A DNA stretch of 64,000 nucleotides from Gordonia sp. UBA7599 (GCA_002477755.1 DLKD01000142.1:1-64000), one strand, 5' to 3'. Shown: positions 15,496 through 24,179, numbered from the stretch's first letter. Notes: a model not told the origin generated them from the sequence alone. Numbers and translations: made by a program.

Positions 15496-16707
15496 TCAGG
15501 CTTCGCGGGTCGAGGCGGTGACCGTGAATTTCGGATTGCGGGCGATTTGGCGCGTCGGGCCGACGATGCGGCGCAGCGCGGGCCGATAGCGCAGATGCGA
15601 GTTCCACACGCACCACAGCTTGCCGCCCGGGCGGAGAACGCGGGCCGCTTCGGCAAACAGATGCTGCGCGATCCCCGTCGACAGCGCGGCATCGGAGTGG
15701 AACGGCGGGTTGAGCAGCACGATGTCGGCCGATCCGTCGGGCACGGGTTCCGCGCCGTCGGCCCAATGGACGTCGACCTGACCGTCGACACCGTTGGCCA
15801 CCGCCGTCGCGCGGGTCGAGGCGACGGCTAGCGCCGACCGATCAACCGCGACGATCTGTGCGTCGCGATGGTGGCGGGCGAACCATGCGGACACGGTCCC
15901 GTTGCCGCAACCGAGGTCGACGACTTTGGTGCCACTCTCGCTACCCCGCCTCGATCCCGCGCCCCCGGTCGGCGAAGCGGGATCGAGGCGGGGGAGCGGG
16001 AGTTGCGGGGGCAGGTTCGCGAGCAGGAAACGCGTACCGATATCGACGCCGGTCCCGGCGAAAACGCCACCGTGAGCCGCGACGGTGAGATCGAGGTCGG
16101 GGTGGAATTCGGTGTGGGGCCAGGTTGGGATGGGTCGATCAGTGCTTGAGTTGCGGGCGATGAGCACCCTCGACTTCTGCCTCGCATGGGTGACGTCGAG
16201 GCGGTCGAAGTACTCGCGCAGGACGTCGTTCATCCGCGGGGTCATGTGCTTGATCCGACCGCCCGCCACGACGACCACCCCGGGATCGGCATGCGAGGCG
16301 ATCAGCGCCGCGACCTCCGCGAGGCGGTCCAACGACCGCGGCAGACGCATCACCACCAGGCGCGCACCCGACACCGCGTCGGGAGAGAAGGGCACCGACG
16401 TGAAGCCGGTGACGCCGAGTCGCTCCGCATTGGCGATCAACGCGCGCTGCCCGGTCAGGAGGTCCTGGTGGACGCGGATTTCGCCGTCGCCGCCGATGAC
16501 ATCGAGCAGGCTGAGCGTCAGCGCGCCGTACGCGTCGTCGATGACGACGGTGCCCGAGCGGGTCGGCGCGACCTCGTCGAGCAGCGCCGCAGCCTCGTCG
16601 ACGGTGAGTCGGTCGGCCGCGTCAATGGCGACGAGCCCTGGCCCCTCGACGTCGGGGAATCGGCGCAGATCCACGTCGTTGAGCGTACGGGGTCCGACCA
16701 GCGCCAC
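15496..16707 (-). CDS. RsmC/RlmG-like class I SAM methyltransferase
   Basis: The 403-residue protein has two parts. Residues 1 to about 210 form a degenerate N-terminal methyltransferase-like domain. The C-terminal part has the SAM motif VVDLGCGNGTVSAWFA, then AVDRSALAV and the catalytic NPPFHSD typical of guanine-N2 rRNA methyltransferases (RsmC, RlmG). It probably modifies rRNA. Just before the SAM motif, a stretch rich in Pro, Ser, Gly and Arg is encoded by a perfect 17-bp inverted repeat, suggesting that a palindromic element was inserted in frame. Its GTG start at 16707 abuts another palindromic element. It has no evident link to steroids. Confidence 0.82.
   Translation of the reverse strand: MALVGPRTLNDVDLRRFPDVEGPGLVAIDAADRLTVDEAAALLDEVAPTRSGTVVIDDAYGALTLSLLDVIGGDGEIRVHQDLLTGQRALIANAERLGVTGFTSVPFSPDAVSGARLVVMRLPRSLDRLAEVAALIASHADPGVVVVAGGRIKHMTPRMNDVLREYFDRLDVTHARQKSRVLIARNSSTDRPIPTWPHTEFHPDLDLTVAAHGGVFAGTGVDIGTRFLLANLPPQLPLPRLDPASPTGGAGSRRGSESGTKVVDLGCGNGTVSAWFARHHRDAQIVAVDRSALAVASTRATAVANGVDGQVDVHWADGAEPVPDGSADIVLLNPPFHSDAALSTGIAQHLFAEAARVLRPGGKLWCVWNSHLRYRPALRRIVGPTRQIARNPKFTVTASTREA
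15944..15993. repeat. Perfect 17-bp inverted repeat inside the methyltransferase gene
   Basis: CCCCGCCTCGATCCCGC (15944-15960) pairs perfectly with GCGGGATCGAGGCGGGG (15977-15993) around 16 nt. It encodes the low-complexity linker of the methyltransferase between its two domains. Confidence 0.75.
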
Positions 16708-16774
16708 AACGGCTACGTGTCCTTACATTGGCTACCGTTGCGACGGTAGCCGACGTCGGAATCCGTAGCCGTTG
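16707..16774. repeat. Nested-hairpin intergenic repeat, copy A
   Basis: Outer arms CAACGGCTACG (16707-16717) and CGTAGCCGTTG (16764-16774) pair perfectly. Inside, GGCTACCGT-TGCG-ACGGTAGCC (16730-16751) forms a second perfect hairpin. Layout and sequence resemble the elements at 26683 and 49451. It fills the space between the methyltransferase start and the acetoacetyl-CoA synthetase stop. Confidence 0.7.
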
Positions 16775-16781
16775 TCGGTGG

Positions 16782-18764
16782 TTACCGCTTGGTGGCCAAC
16801 TCGGCGAAAACGTCCAACAGGCTTGGGTCGTCGACCGAGGCGGGATTGACCACCGCGGCGAGTTCGGCGCCCTGCAACAGGCGCTTCACCGGGACCTCGA
16901 GCTTCTTGCCTGTGCGGGTGTGGGGGATGCCTGGAACGGCGATCACCTCGTCGGGGACGTGGCGGGCCGACGCGCGCTCGCGGATGCGGGACTTGATGGC
17001 GGTGACCAGCTCGTCGTCGAGCTCGCGCCCAGGCTCCAGCACCACGAACAGTGGCATCCAGTACGAGCCGTCGGTCTGCTCGGCGCCGATGACCAGCGAC
17101 TCAACGATCCCGTCGACGGTGTCGACTGCGGCGTAGATGTCGGCGCTGCCCATGCGGACGCCGTGTCGGTTGAGCGTCGAGTCGGAGCGGCCGTGGATGA
17201 CGACGGTGCCGCGGTCGGTGATCGTGATCCAGTCGCCCTGCCGCCACGCGTGCGGGTACATCTCGAAATACGCGTCGCGGTAGCGCTTGCCGTCAGGGTC
17301 GTTCCACAACTTCACCGGCATGGACGGCATGGGCACGGTCAGCACGAGTTCGCCGACGGTACCGTTCGGTACCTCCTCGCCGTCACCATTCGGCCCGCTC
17401 GCTTCGCTCCCGGCGCCGGCGGGACCCCAGGACGCCACCGCCGACCCCAGGCACCGCACCGACAGCTCGCCCGGCCACACCGGGACCGTCGGGACGCCGG
17501 CGATGAACGCGCTGCATACGTCGGTACCGCCGGAGATCGACCACAGGGGGACGCCGGGAAGCTGCTGCGCCTGCCAGCGGTGGATGTCGGGCGACAGCGG
17601 CGATCCGGTGCTGCCCATCGCACGCAGCCGCGCCAGCGTGCGCGACCCGCTGATCGGGGTCACCCCGGCGGTCTGGCTGGCCAGCAGATAGCCGGGGCTG
17701 GTGCCGAAGAACGTCACTTCGTGCTCGTCGACGAGGTCCCACATCGCGGCGGCGTCGGGGAAGGTCGGCGAACCGTCGTAGCAGATCACCGACGCCCCGA
17801 GCGCGAGTGCGGAGATCTGCGCGTTCCACATCATCCAGCTCGGCGAGGTGTACCAGAACACCCGGTCGTCGGCGCGCAGATCCCAGTGCAGGCCCAACTG
17901 CTTGAGCATCTCGACGAGGATTCCGCCGTGCCCGTGGACCAGGCCCTTCGGTACGCCGGTGGTGCCGGACGAGAAGAGCACCCACAGCGGATGGTCGAAC
18001 GGCACGCGGACCGGGGCGAACTCGGCTGGGGTCGCGACCGCGTCGGCCCACGACGTGCCCAGCCCCTCACCGTCGAATCCGAGACGTTCGACGACGATGG
18101 TCGTCGTGACGGTCGGCAGGCCGTCGCGCAGCCGTACGACGTCTGCCCGGCGTTCGTGCTGCTTGCCGTTGAAGTGGTAGCCGGTGGAGGTGATGAGCAC
18201 CTTCGGCTCGAGTTGGCCGAAGCGGTCGATGGCGGCGTCGGCGACGTAGTCCTGCCCGACGCCCGACCAGATGGCGCCCAGTGACGCGGTCGCTGCGAAG
18301 GCGACGATCGTCTCGGCGATGTGCGGGAGATATCCGACGACGACGTCGCCCCGGCCGACACCGGCCGCTTTGAGCGTGGCCGCGAGGGCCCCCGCCTCGT
18401 CGCGCAGGCGCTCACGCGTCCACGACGTGGATTGTCCGGATTCATCGGCGACGACGAGCGCGACGTCGCCGGGCTCGCCCTGGTTCAGTAGGTGTTCGGC
18501 GAAGTTGACCGTCGCGCCGGTGAACCACTGTGCGCCGGGCATCGTCGGATCAGCGAGCACCTCGTCGTAGTCGCTGGCCGCGTCGAGACCGAAGTAGCCC
18601 CAGATCGCGGCCCAGAAACCGGGTAGGTCCGTGACCGACCAGTTCCAGAGCGCGTCGTAGTCGTCGTCGGGGCGCCTGACGTGCCGGGCGAAATCGGTGA
18701 TCCGCGCATCGGCGATCTGCTGCGCGGAGGGGGTCCACAACGGTTCAGGGGAAGGCGACGACAT
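16782..18764 (-). CDS. Acetoacetyl-CoA synthetase
   Basis: At 660 residues this ANL-superfamily ligase has the size and N-terminus of acetoacetyl-CoA synthetases (LWTPSAQQIADARITDF, then WGYFGL, VNFAEHLL). Motifs in order are the P-loop FSSGTTGVPKGLVHGHGG near residue 265, SGGTDVCSAF near 390, the hinge TLNRHGVRMGSADIY and the C-terminal lysine in TRTGKKLEVPVKR. It turns acetoacetate into acetoacetyl-CoA. Near residue 440 a Gly/Ala/Glu-rich insert (WGPAGAGSEASG...) interrupts the usual VGELV region and is encoded by GCTCGCTTCGCTCC-like repeat DNA. A leaderless-type start is plausible (AATACT, 7 nt, ATG). Confidence 0.87.
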   Translation of the reverse strand: MSSPSPEPLWTPSAQQIADARITDFARHVRRPDDDYDALWNWSVTDLPGFWAAIWGYFGLDAASDYDEVLADPTMPGAQWFTGATVNFAEHLLNQGEPGDVALVVADESGQSTSWTRERLRDEAGALAATLKAAGVGRGDVVVGYLPHIAETIVAFAATASLGAIWSGVGQDYVADAAIDRFGQLEPKVLITSTGYHFNGKQHERRADVVRLRDGLPTVTTTIVVERLGFDGEGLGTSWADAVATPAEFAPVRVPFDHPLWVLFSSGTTGVPKGLVHGHGGILVEMLKQLGLHWDLRADDRVFWYTSPSWMMWNAQISALALGASVICYDGSPTFPDAAAMWDLVDEHEVTFFGTSPGYLLASQTAGVTPISGSRTLARLRAMGSTGSPLSPDIHRWQAQQLPGVPLWSISGGTDVCSAFIAGVPTVPVWPGELSVRCLGSAVASWGPAGAGSEASGPNGDGEEVPNGTVGELVLTVPMPSMPVKLWNDPDGKRYRDAYFEMYPHAWRQGDWITITDRGTVVIHGRSDSTLNRHGVRMGSADIYAAVDTVDGIVESLVIGAEQTDGSYWMPLFVVLEPGRELDDELVTAIKSRIRERASARHVPDEVIAVPGIPHTRTGKKLEVPVKRLLQGAELAAVVNPASVDDPSLLDVFAELATKR

Positions 18765-18793
18765 GTCGTCAAGTATTCCCCAGAACCGCTTGA

Positions 18794-18809
18794 GTTAATA
18801 GCCCTTAAC
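18794..18809. promoter_or_regulatory. Inverted repeat GTTAA-N6-TTAAC upstream of acetoacetyl-CoA synthetase
   Basis: The AT-rich palindrome lies about 30 nt upstream of the ligase ATG on the minus strand and overlaps the ipdC stop codon. It could be an operator or -35-region element. The evidence is weak. Confidence 0.25.
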
Positions 18810-19890
18810 TGAAATTCTTCAGTGTGGCCAGCCGGGCGTGGGCCTGGGTCATGATCGATTGGATCAGCTCGTCACACGACGGCAAGTCGTCGATCATGCC
18901 GACGACCTGGCCCGACGCGAGGACGCCCGCTTCGGTGTTGCCCTCGACCAGCCCCGCCTTCAGTAGCATCGGCGTGTTGCCGGCCATGATGACCTGCTGC
19001 CACGTGCGCTCGCCCTGCTTGCGCATGGTGCGCCCGTCGCGCAGCATCGTCGTCCACTTCATGCCGGTCATCTGCTTGAACTCGTTGGCATTGCGCGCGG
19101 CAGCGACAAGCGCCCGTGCCCCCGACCCGCTCTCCAAGGCCTCGACGAGCTGCGTCCGCAGGACCCGGTGGGGCATACCGTCGACCTTCGTCGACACGAC
19201 CGTGTCGCTCAGTCCTCGCTGCAGGTACTCCTGCTTGACCGAGTCGGGCACCGCCGAATCCGAGGTCAGCAGGAAGCGCGTGCCCATCGCTACGCCCTCG
19301 GCGCCGTAGGCCAGCGCCGCGACCAGTCCGCGACCGTCGAAGAAGCCGCCCGCCGCGACGACGGGAATCGACGTCTGGCCGTCGGATCCGCCCAAGGCGT
19401 CGACGACCGACGGCAAGAGCAGCGTTGTCGCGACCGGGCCGGTGTGGCCGCCGCCCTCGCCGCCCTGCACGATCACCGCGTCGGCACCCCACGAAGCGAC
19501 CTTCACCGCGTGCTTGGCGGCACCGATCGACGGGATCACGACGATGCCGTGGTCCTTGAGCTTCGCAATCAGCTCGGCCTTCGGTGCGAGTGCGAACGAC
19601 GCGACCTTGACGCCCTCGCGGATCAGCAGGTCGATCCGCTCCGGGGCGTCGGTCGCATCGGCACGCAGGTTCACGCCGAATGGCTTGTCGGTGAGCGTCT
19701 TGGTCTTGGCGATGGCCGCCTCGAGCTCGTCGTAGGTCATCGTCGCCGACGCCAAGATGCCCAGCCCGCCGGCATTGGCCGTCGCCGACGTCAACGCCGG
19801 CCCCGACACCCAACCCATGCCGGTCTGCACGATCGGGTACTTGATCCCGACCAGGTCGGTGAACCGCGTCGAGAGCGACGGGGCGCTCAC
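18805..19890 (-). CDS. ipdC: IpdC, flavin-dependent nitronate-monooxygenase-fold oxidoreductase
   Basis: This 361-residue TIM-barrel flavoprotein has the 2-nitropropane dioxygenase fold: YPIVQTGMGWVSGPAL at the start, VIVQGGEGGGHTG for the phosphate of FMN, and VVAAGGFFDGRGL. Immediately downstream of ipdA-ipdB in the transcript, it matches Rv3553/IpdC, a flavin-dependent enzyme needed to reduce a C/D-ring intermediate (5-OH-HIC-CoA type). The ATG overlaps the end of ipdB by 4 nt, so translation is coupled. A genuine nitronate oxidase role is unlikely in this setting. Confidence 0.88.
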   Translation of the reverse strand: MSAPSLSTRFTDLVGIKYPIVQTGMGWVSGPALTSATANAGGLGILASATMTYDELEAAIAKTKTLTDKPFGVNLRADATDAPERIDLLIREGVKVASFALAPKAELIAKLKDHGIVVIPSIGAAKHAVKVASWGADAVIVQGGEGGGHTGPVATTLLLPSVVDALGGSDGQTSIPVVAAGGFFDGRGLVAALAYGAEGVAMGTRFLLTSDSAVPDSVKQEYLQRGLSDTVVSTKVDGMPHRVLRTQLVEALESGSGARALVAAARNANEFKQMTGMKWTTMLRDGRTMRKQGERTWQQVIMAGNTPMLLKAGLVEGNTEAGVLASGQVVGMIDDLPSCDELIQSIMTQAHARLATLKNFS

Positions 19891-20645
19891 GCCTTGACCT
19901 CGCGCTCGCGCACGCCCTTGGGGTCGAGGACCTCGCGGATGATCCGCAGTTGCTCCTCGGTGGGAGCGGCGGTCTCCGGCGCCTCGTCGAGCCCGACGAT
20001 CTCGAAGGAGGAGTTCTCGGCGACGTCGGCGGCGGTGACCCCCGGGTGCAGCGACAATGCGCGCATCGTGTGGTCAGGACCGCTGAAATCGAAGACTCCG
20101 AGGTTGGAGACCACGCGGTGGATGTGCAGGTAGTCGAAGGCCGGATTGGTCGGGTCGACCTTGTCGTAGCCGACGCCGCAGACGATGTCGACCTTCTCGA
20201 CGAAGACCCGGTTGGAATGCCGCGGGACCCAGTAGCTCGTCGGATGGTTGATCGTGTTGCCCGGCGCGCCGCGCGAGCCGAACATCTGCCGCGTCGGATG
20301 CTGCAGCGGACCGAAGGCCGACAAGTTCTGGTTACCGAATCGGTCGACCTGGTTGGCGCCCATCACGACGTGGCGACGGCCCGACGCGACGACGTCGAAG
20401 ACCTTCGGGAACGGCATCCAGCCCTCCGTCGGGCCCACCTTCCCGATCGGCGGGGTGTCGGCCAGGATCAGGCACTCGCCGTCGGTGATCAGCAGATCGG
20501 GCTCGGTCGTCAGCCGTGCGAGGCGAGCGCCCAGCAGCGGCACCGGTGCCATCGGCGAGGCCATGATCTCGCCGGCGCCGGTGAAGATGTCGGCGCACGC
20601 GGTCACGCAGTATTCAGCGCGGGTGATGTCGGTTGTGGTGCTCAC
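19887..20645 (-). CDS. ipdB: IpdB, beta subunit of COCHEA-CoA hydrolase
   Basis: The 252-residue protein belongs to the class I CoA-transferase beta family (SMART-type). Recognisable segments are GAGEIMASPMAPVPLLGARLA, TDGECLILAD and GANQVDRFGNQN. With IpdA it forms the heterotetramer that opens the last steroid ring by hydrolysis of a cyclic CoA ester (COCHEA-CoA) rather than moving CoA. The GTG at 20645 was preferred because it overlaps the ipdA stop as GTGA; an upstream in-frame start would lie inside ipdA. Confidence 0.9.
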   Translation of the reverse strand: MSTTTDITRAEYCVTACADIFTGAGEIMASPMAPVPLLGARLARLTTEPDLLITDGECLILADTPPIGKVGPTEGWMPFPKVFDVVASGRRHVVMGANQVDRFGNQNLSAFGPLQHPTRQMFGSRGAPGNTINHPTSYWVPRHSNRVFVEKVDIVCGVGYDKVDPTNPAFDYLHIHRVVSNLGVFDFSGPDHTMRALSLHPGVTAADVAENSSFEIVGLDEAPETAAPTEEQLRIIREVLDPKGVREREVKA

Positions 20646-21532
20646 TTGCTTTCCTCCTGCTCGGCGCGCCACTTGGTGACTTCGGCCTGATAGGTCGCCT
20701 CGTCGACGTCGAGGAAGCGCGTCTTGAACGCAGTCCAGGTCTGCTCGTCGCCGGCCGATTCGACGTAGAACCGCTGGAACGCCTCGTCGCGGCCGTAGCT
20801 GCCACTGAACGTGAAGTGCGCGCCGTTCGGGGTGTGGACCACGCGGTCGACGTCCATCCGGTTGATGATCAGGCGCTCCCGCTCGACCGAGTCGACCAGT
20901 TCCTGAGTGGAGACCAGCTCATCGGTCTCCAGGTAGCGACGGTCCGCGGCGGCCAGGTAAATGGCGTCCATGTACGGGTCGACCCCGGTGTAGGCGGCGT
21001 TGCCGTGGCAGTCGGCACGGTCGAGATGCACGAACGCGGCGTCGAGGCGCAGCGCGGGCATCGCGATGAGCGTTTGCGTGCGCCCATCGGCGTCGGGGTA
21101 GGGGGATTGCACGGTCTTGAGCTCGCCCTCCCAGAACGCGGGGACATCGGAGCCCAGGCCCGCGCGGATCGGTAGGAAGGGCAGTCGTGCGGCTGCCGCT
21201 TCCAGCCCGCACTTGACCATGCCCTCGTCCATCTCGCGGACGGTGATCGCGCCGGTGGTGCGCGCCTTGGCGAACCACGGGTCGTAGAACGGTGCCGAGT
21301 CGAGCGACACGAAGCCGTAGTAGGCCTTGGTGACCTTGCCGGCCTCGCACAACAGGCCCAGATCGGCGCCACCGTAGGTGACGACGGTGAGGTCCTTCAC
21401 GTCGGAGCGGGCAAGGGCGCGGACCAGGGCCATCGGCTTGCGCCGCGAGCCCCAGCCGCCGATGCCGATGGTCATGCCGTCTTCCAGTTCGGCGATGACC
21501 TCGTCGAGGGTGGACGTCTTGTCGGTGGCCAT
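20642..21532 (-). CDS. ipdA: IpdA, alpha subunit of COCHEA-CoA hydrolase
   Basis: The 296-residue CoA-transferase alpha-family protein opens with a helix then MTIGIGGWGSRRKPMALV, the glycine-rich CoA-site loop. Later come VVTYGGADLGLL, GLGSDVPAFWEGEL and DAAFVHLDRADCHGNAAYTG. It pairs with IpdB. The two genes overlap by 4 nt and follow echA20 directly, giving the minus-strand operon echA20-ipdA-ipdB-ipdC, transcribed from the KstR2 operator at 22335. Confidence 0.9.
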   Translation of the reverse strand: MATDKTSTLDEVIAELEDGMTIGIGGWGSRRKPMALVRALARSDVKDLTVVTYGGADLGLLCEAGKVTKAYYGFVSLDSAPFYDPWFAKARTTGAITVREMDEGMVKCGLEAAAARLPFLPIRAGLGSDVPAFWEGELKTVQSPYPDADGRTQTLIAMPALRLDAAFVHLDRADCHGNAAYTGVDPYMDAIYLAAADRRYLETDELVSTQELVDSVERERLIINRMDVDRVVHTPNGAHFTFSGSYGRDEAFQRFYVESAGDEQTWTAFKTRFLDVDEATYQAEVTKWRAEQEESK

Positions 21533-22306
21533 TCAGTTCCCCTTCGGCTTGCCGGTCTCAACGAAGGCATCGCGATGCTCGTCGGCGACGCCGGCCAGGT
21601 TCAGTTCGTAGGTGTAGCGCTGCTCGAGCAGGTAGCTGTTCTTCACGTCGACGGGGTCGATCCCATTGATCGCCGCCTTCGCGCGGCGGATGACGCGGGT
21701 GTCCTTCTTCGCGATGTTGCGTGCGACGTCGAGCGCGGCGTCGAGCAGTTCCTCGCGCGGCACGACCCGATAGACCGAGCCGAACTGGTGCAGCTGCTGG
21801 GCGGTCGCGTTCTGCGCGGTGTAGTAGAGCGTGCGCATCATGTGCTGGGGGAGCAGTCGCGCGAAGTGGGTGGCGGCGCCGAGCGCACCGCGGTCCACCT
21901 CCGGCACGCCGAAGACCGCATCGTCGGAGGCGACGATGACGTCGGCATTGCCGACCAGCCCGATGCCGCCGCCGACGCAGAACCCGTTGACCGCGACGAT
22001 CACCGGGACCGCGCAGTCGTACACCGCGCTGAAGGCCGCGGCGCAGCCCTGATTGGCGGCGATCAAGGCGTCGAATCCGCTGGTCGCCTGCATCTCCTTG
22101 ATGTCGACGCCGGCGTTGAACCCGCGGCCCTCCGCACGCAGGATGACAACGTGGGTGGTCTCGTCGTTCCCGGCGGCCAGGATGGCGTCGCCCAGCTCGA
22201 ACCAGGCGGCGCTGGGCAGGGCGTTGACGGGCGGGAAGTCGACGGTCACGGTGACGATGCCGGCGTCGTCGGTTCCCGGTTCACCGCGGGTGGTCGTGAT
22301 GGGCAC
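21533..22306 (-). CDS. echA20: EchA20, ring-D-cleaving crotonase-fold hydrolase
   Basis: This 257-residue crotonase-fold protein has the oxyanion-hole segments GRGFNAGVDIKEM near residue 65 and NGFCVGGGIGLVGNADVIVAS near 105-125. EchA20 hydrolyses a ring carbon-carbon bond of HIEC-CoA to open ring D. I chose GTG at 22306 (PITTTRGEPG follows) because GAGGAG lies 8 nt upstream. An ATG at 22333 is also in frame, but it would lie against the operator. It is the first gene of the ipd operon. Confidence 0.88.
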   Translation of the reverse strand: MPITTTRGEPGTDDAGIVTVTVDFPPVNALPSAAWFELGDAILAAGNDETTHVVILRAEGRGFNAGVDIKEMQATSGFDALIAANQGCAAAFSAVYDCAVPVIVAVNGFCVGGGIGLVGNADVIVASDDAVFGVPEVDRGALGAATHFARLLPQHMMRTLYYTAQNATAQQLHQFGSVYRVVPREELLDAALDVARNIAKKDTRVIRRAKAAINGIDPVDVKNSYLLEQRYTYELNLAGVADEHRDAFVETGKPKGN

Positions 22307-22334
22307 GGGTGGCTCCTCATCGTTTGCGCACACT

Positions 22335-22356
22335 CAACCAAGCAAGTGCTTGGTTG
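22335..22356. promoter_or_regulatory. KstR2 operator between echA20 and the Rv3549c-like SDR
   Basis: CAACCAAGC-AAGT-GCTTGGTTG has perfect 9-bp arms and holds a full-match KstR2 core, AGCAAGTGCTTGGT (22341-22354). The downstream TAGGGT (22362-22367) lies 7 nt before the SDR ATG, giving a leaderless start. Confidence 0.85.
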
Positions 22357-22374
22357 TTTGCTAGGGTAGCAGCC

Positions 22375-23202
22375 ATGACAACTACGCGTCCCGTGACGTC
22401 GGGCACCGTCGATCTCGGACTGTCCGGCGCGGTGGTGCTGGTGACCGGAGGAGCCCGCGGTGTCGGGGCCGGAATCGCGTCGGTCCTGGCCGGACTGGGT
22501 GCCGTACCGGTCATCTGCGGGCGCACCGCGCCGGGCGCCGGGAACGAAGTGAGCGAGCCCAATCAGCCTCGCCCGGCACCCCATGAATTCCACGCCTGCG
22601 ACGTCCGCGACTCCGACGCCGTTGCGACGATGATCGCTGCGATCGTCGAGAAGCACGGCCGCCTCGACGGCGTCGTCAACAACGCCGGTGGCTCGCCGTT
22701 CGCGCTGGCCGCCGATGCCTCGGACAACTTCGCGCGCAAGATCATCGAACTGAACCTGGTGGCCCCGCTCGTCGTCGCACGCGCCGCGCACGCCGTGATG
22801 GCCGGGCAGGACGGGGGCGGGGCGATCGTCAATGTCTCCAGCGTCAGCGGCCACCGGCCCTCGCCCGGAACCTCGGCCTACGGTGCGTCCAAGGCGGGGC
22901 TGGACAACCTCACCGAGAGCCTTGCCGTCGAGTGGGCGCCCACGGTGCGCCTCAACTCCGTCGTCTGCGGCCCGATCGAGACCGAACTCTCGCACCTGCA
23001 CTACGGCGACGCCGACGGGGTCGCGGCCGTCGGGGCGACGATCCCGATGGGCCGCCTGGCCTCACCCGCCGACGTCGGGAATGCGGTCGCCTTCCTGCTG
23101 TCTCCGCTCGCGGCCTACATCACCGGTTCGACGCTGACCCTGCACGGTGGCGGTGAGAAGCCGGCGTTCCTCGACGCCGCCAATGCCGACAACAGCGTCT
23201 GA
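22375..23202 (+). CDS. Short-chain dehydrogenase, Rv3549c-like
   Basis: The 275-residue SDR has VLVTGGARGVGAGIA near residue 25, NNAGGSP, and the catalytic SAYGASKAG. In mycobacteria Rv3549c and Rv3548c lie at the same spot beside echA20 and belong to the KstR2 regulon. They are thought to act as dehydrogenases or beta-oxidation enzymes on C/D-ring products, but the exact step is not settled. The ATG is 7 nt after a TAGGGT box, so the mRNA is probably leaderless. A second SDR gene follows 60 nt on. Confidence 0.82.
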   Translation: MTTTRPVTSGTVDLGLSGAVVLVTGGARGVGAGIASVLAGLGAVPVICGRTAPGAGNEVSEPNQPRPAPHEFHACDVRDSDAVATMIAAIVEKHGRLDGVVNNAGGSPFALAADASDNFARKIIELNLVAPLVVARAAHAVMAGQDGGGAIVNVSSVSGHRPSPGTSAYGASKAGLDNLTESLAVEWAPTVRLNSVVCGPIETELSHLHYGDADGVAAVGATIPMGRLASPADVGNAVAFLLSPLAAYITGSTLTLHGGGEKPAFLDAANADNSV

Positions 23203-23262
23203 CCGCCCACGTCCTTGATCCCTGCACTCTGAACCCCGAACTCTGAACCACAAGGAGCACCT

Positions 23263-24156
23263 ATGTCCGAGAAGCTGAGCACCGACCGCGTCGTCATCGT
23301 CACCGGCGCCGGGCAGGGCATTGGCCGCGCCCACGCCTTGGCCTTCGCGGCCGACGGGGCGAGCGTCGTCGTCAACGACTTCAACGTCGATGCGGCGCAG
23401 GCCGTCGCCGACGAGATCGTCGCGGCTGGCGGTAAGGCCGTCGCGAACGGTGCCGACGTCGCCGACTGGGAGGCCGGTGCCGAGCTGGTGGCGACGGCGA
23501 TCCGCGAGTTCGGTGGCCTCGACACGGTCATCAACAACGCCGGGTTCGTGCGCGACCGGATGTTGGTGTCGCTCTCGGAGGACGAGTGGGATTCCGTCGT
23601 CCGCGTGCACCTCAAGGGGCATTTCGTGGTCTTGCGCCATGCCGCCGAGTACTGGCGAGCACAGTCCAAGGCCGGTGCGCAGCGTGTGGCGCGCGTCGTG
23701 AACACGTCGTCGGGGGCCGGGATCTTCGGGTCGGTGGGGCAGGGCAACTACTCCGCCGCGAAGGCCGCCATCGCCGAGTTGACCATCCAGGCCGCCGCCG
23801 AGATGGGCGGGTACGGCATCGCCGTCAACGCGATCGCCCCGTCGGCGCGGACCGCGATGACCATGGGCGCAGGCGAGGCGATGGCCGCCCAGATGGCCGC
23901 GCCCACCGACGGTTCTTTCGACGTGATGGACCCCGCGAACGTCTCACCGCTGGTGGTGTGGCTGGGTTCGCCCGCGTGCGATGTGAGCGGCCGCGTGTTC
24001 GAGGTCGAGGGCGGCACGATCACCGTGCTCGACGCTTGGCAGCGCGCTGCGTCGAAGGACAAGGGCGCACGTTGGGAGCCCGCGGAGATCGGCCCGGTCG
24101 TGTCCGAGCTGATCGCCGATTCCCCCGAGCCGGTCAAGGCTTACGGCGCCCGCTGA
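23263..24156 (+). CDS. Short-chain dehydrogenase, Rv3548c-like
   Basis: This 297-residue SDR resembles the multifunctional beta-oxidation/17beta-HSD4 type: VIVTGAGQGIGRAHALAFA near the start, VNDF for NAD specificity, NNAGFVRDRM, and GNYSAAKAAIAELT as the active site. Its long C-terminus ends DSPEPVKAYGAR. It likely oxidises a 3-hydroxyacyl-CoA from the steroid C/D rings. The start has CAAGGAGC 6 nt upstream. The 60-nt gap before it contains a short direct repeat (CTCTGAACC). A palindromic repeat follows the stop. Confidence 0.82.
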   Translation: MSEKLSTDRVVIVTGAGQGIGRAHALAFAADGASVVVNDFNVDAAQAVADEIVAAGGKAVANGADVADWEAGAELVATAIREFGGLDTVINNAGFVRDRMLVSLSEDEWDSVVRVHLKGHFVVLRHAAEYWRAQSKAGAQRVARVVNTSSGAGIFGSVGQGNYSAAKAAIAELTIQAAAEMGGYGIAVNAIAPSARTAMTMGAGEAMAAQMAAPTDGSFDVMDPANVSPLVVWLGSPACDVSGRVFEVEGGTITVLDAWQRAASKDKGARWEPAEIGPVVSELIADSPEPVKAYGAR

Positions 24157-24179
24157 GAGGTCTCGATCTGCCGGGCTCG

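Noticed and set aside
16707-16774. Riboswitch or tRNA-like cloverleaf from the nested hairpins
   Set aside because: There is no conserved riboswitch core or TpsiC/anticodon feature, and related copies occur between convergent genes.
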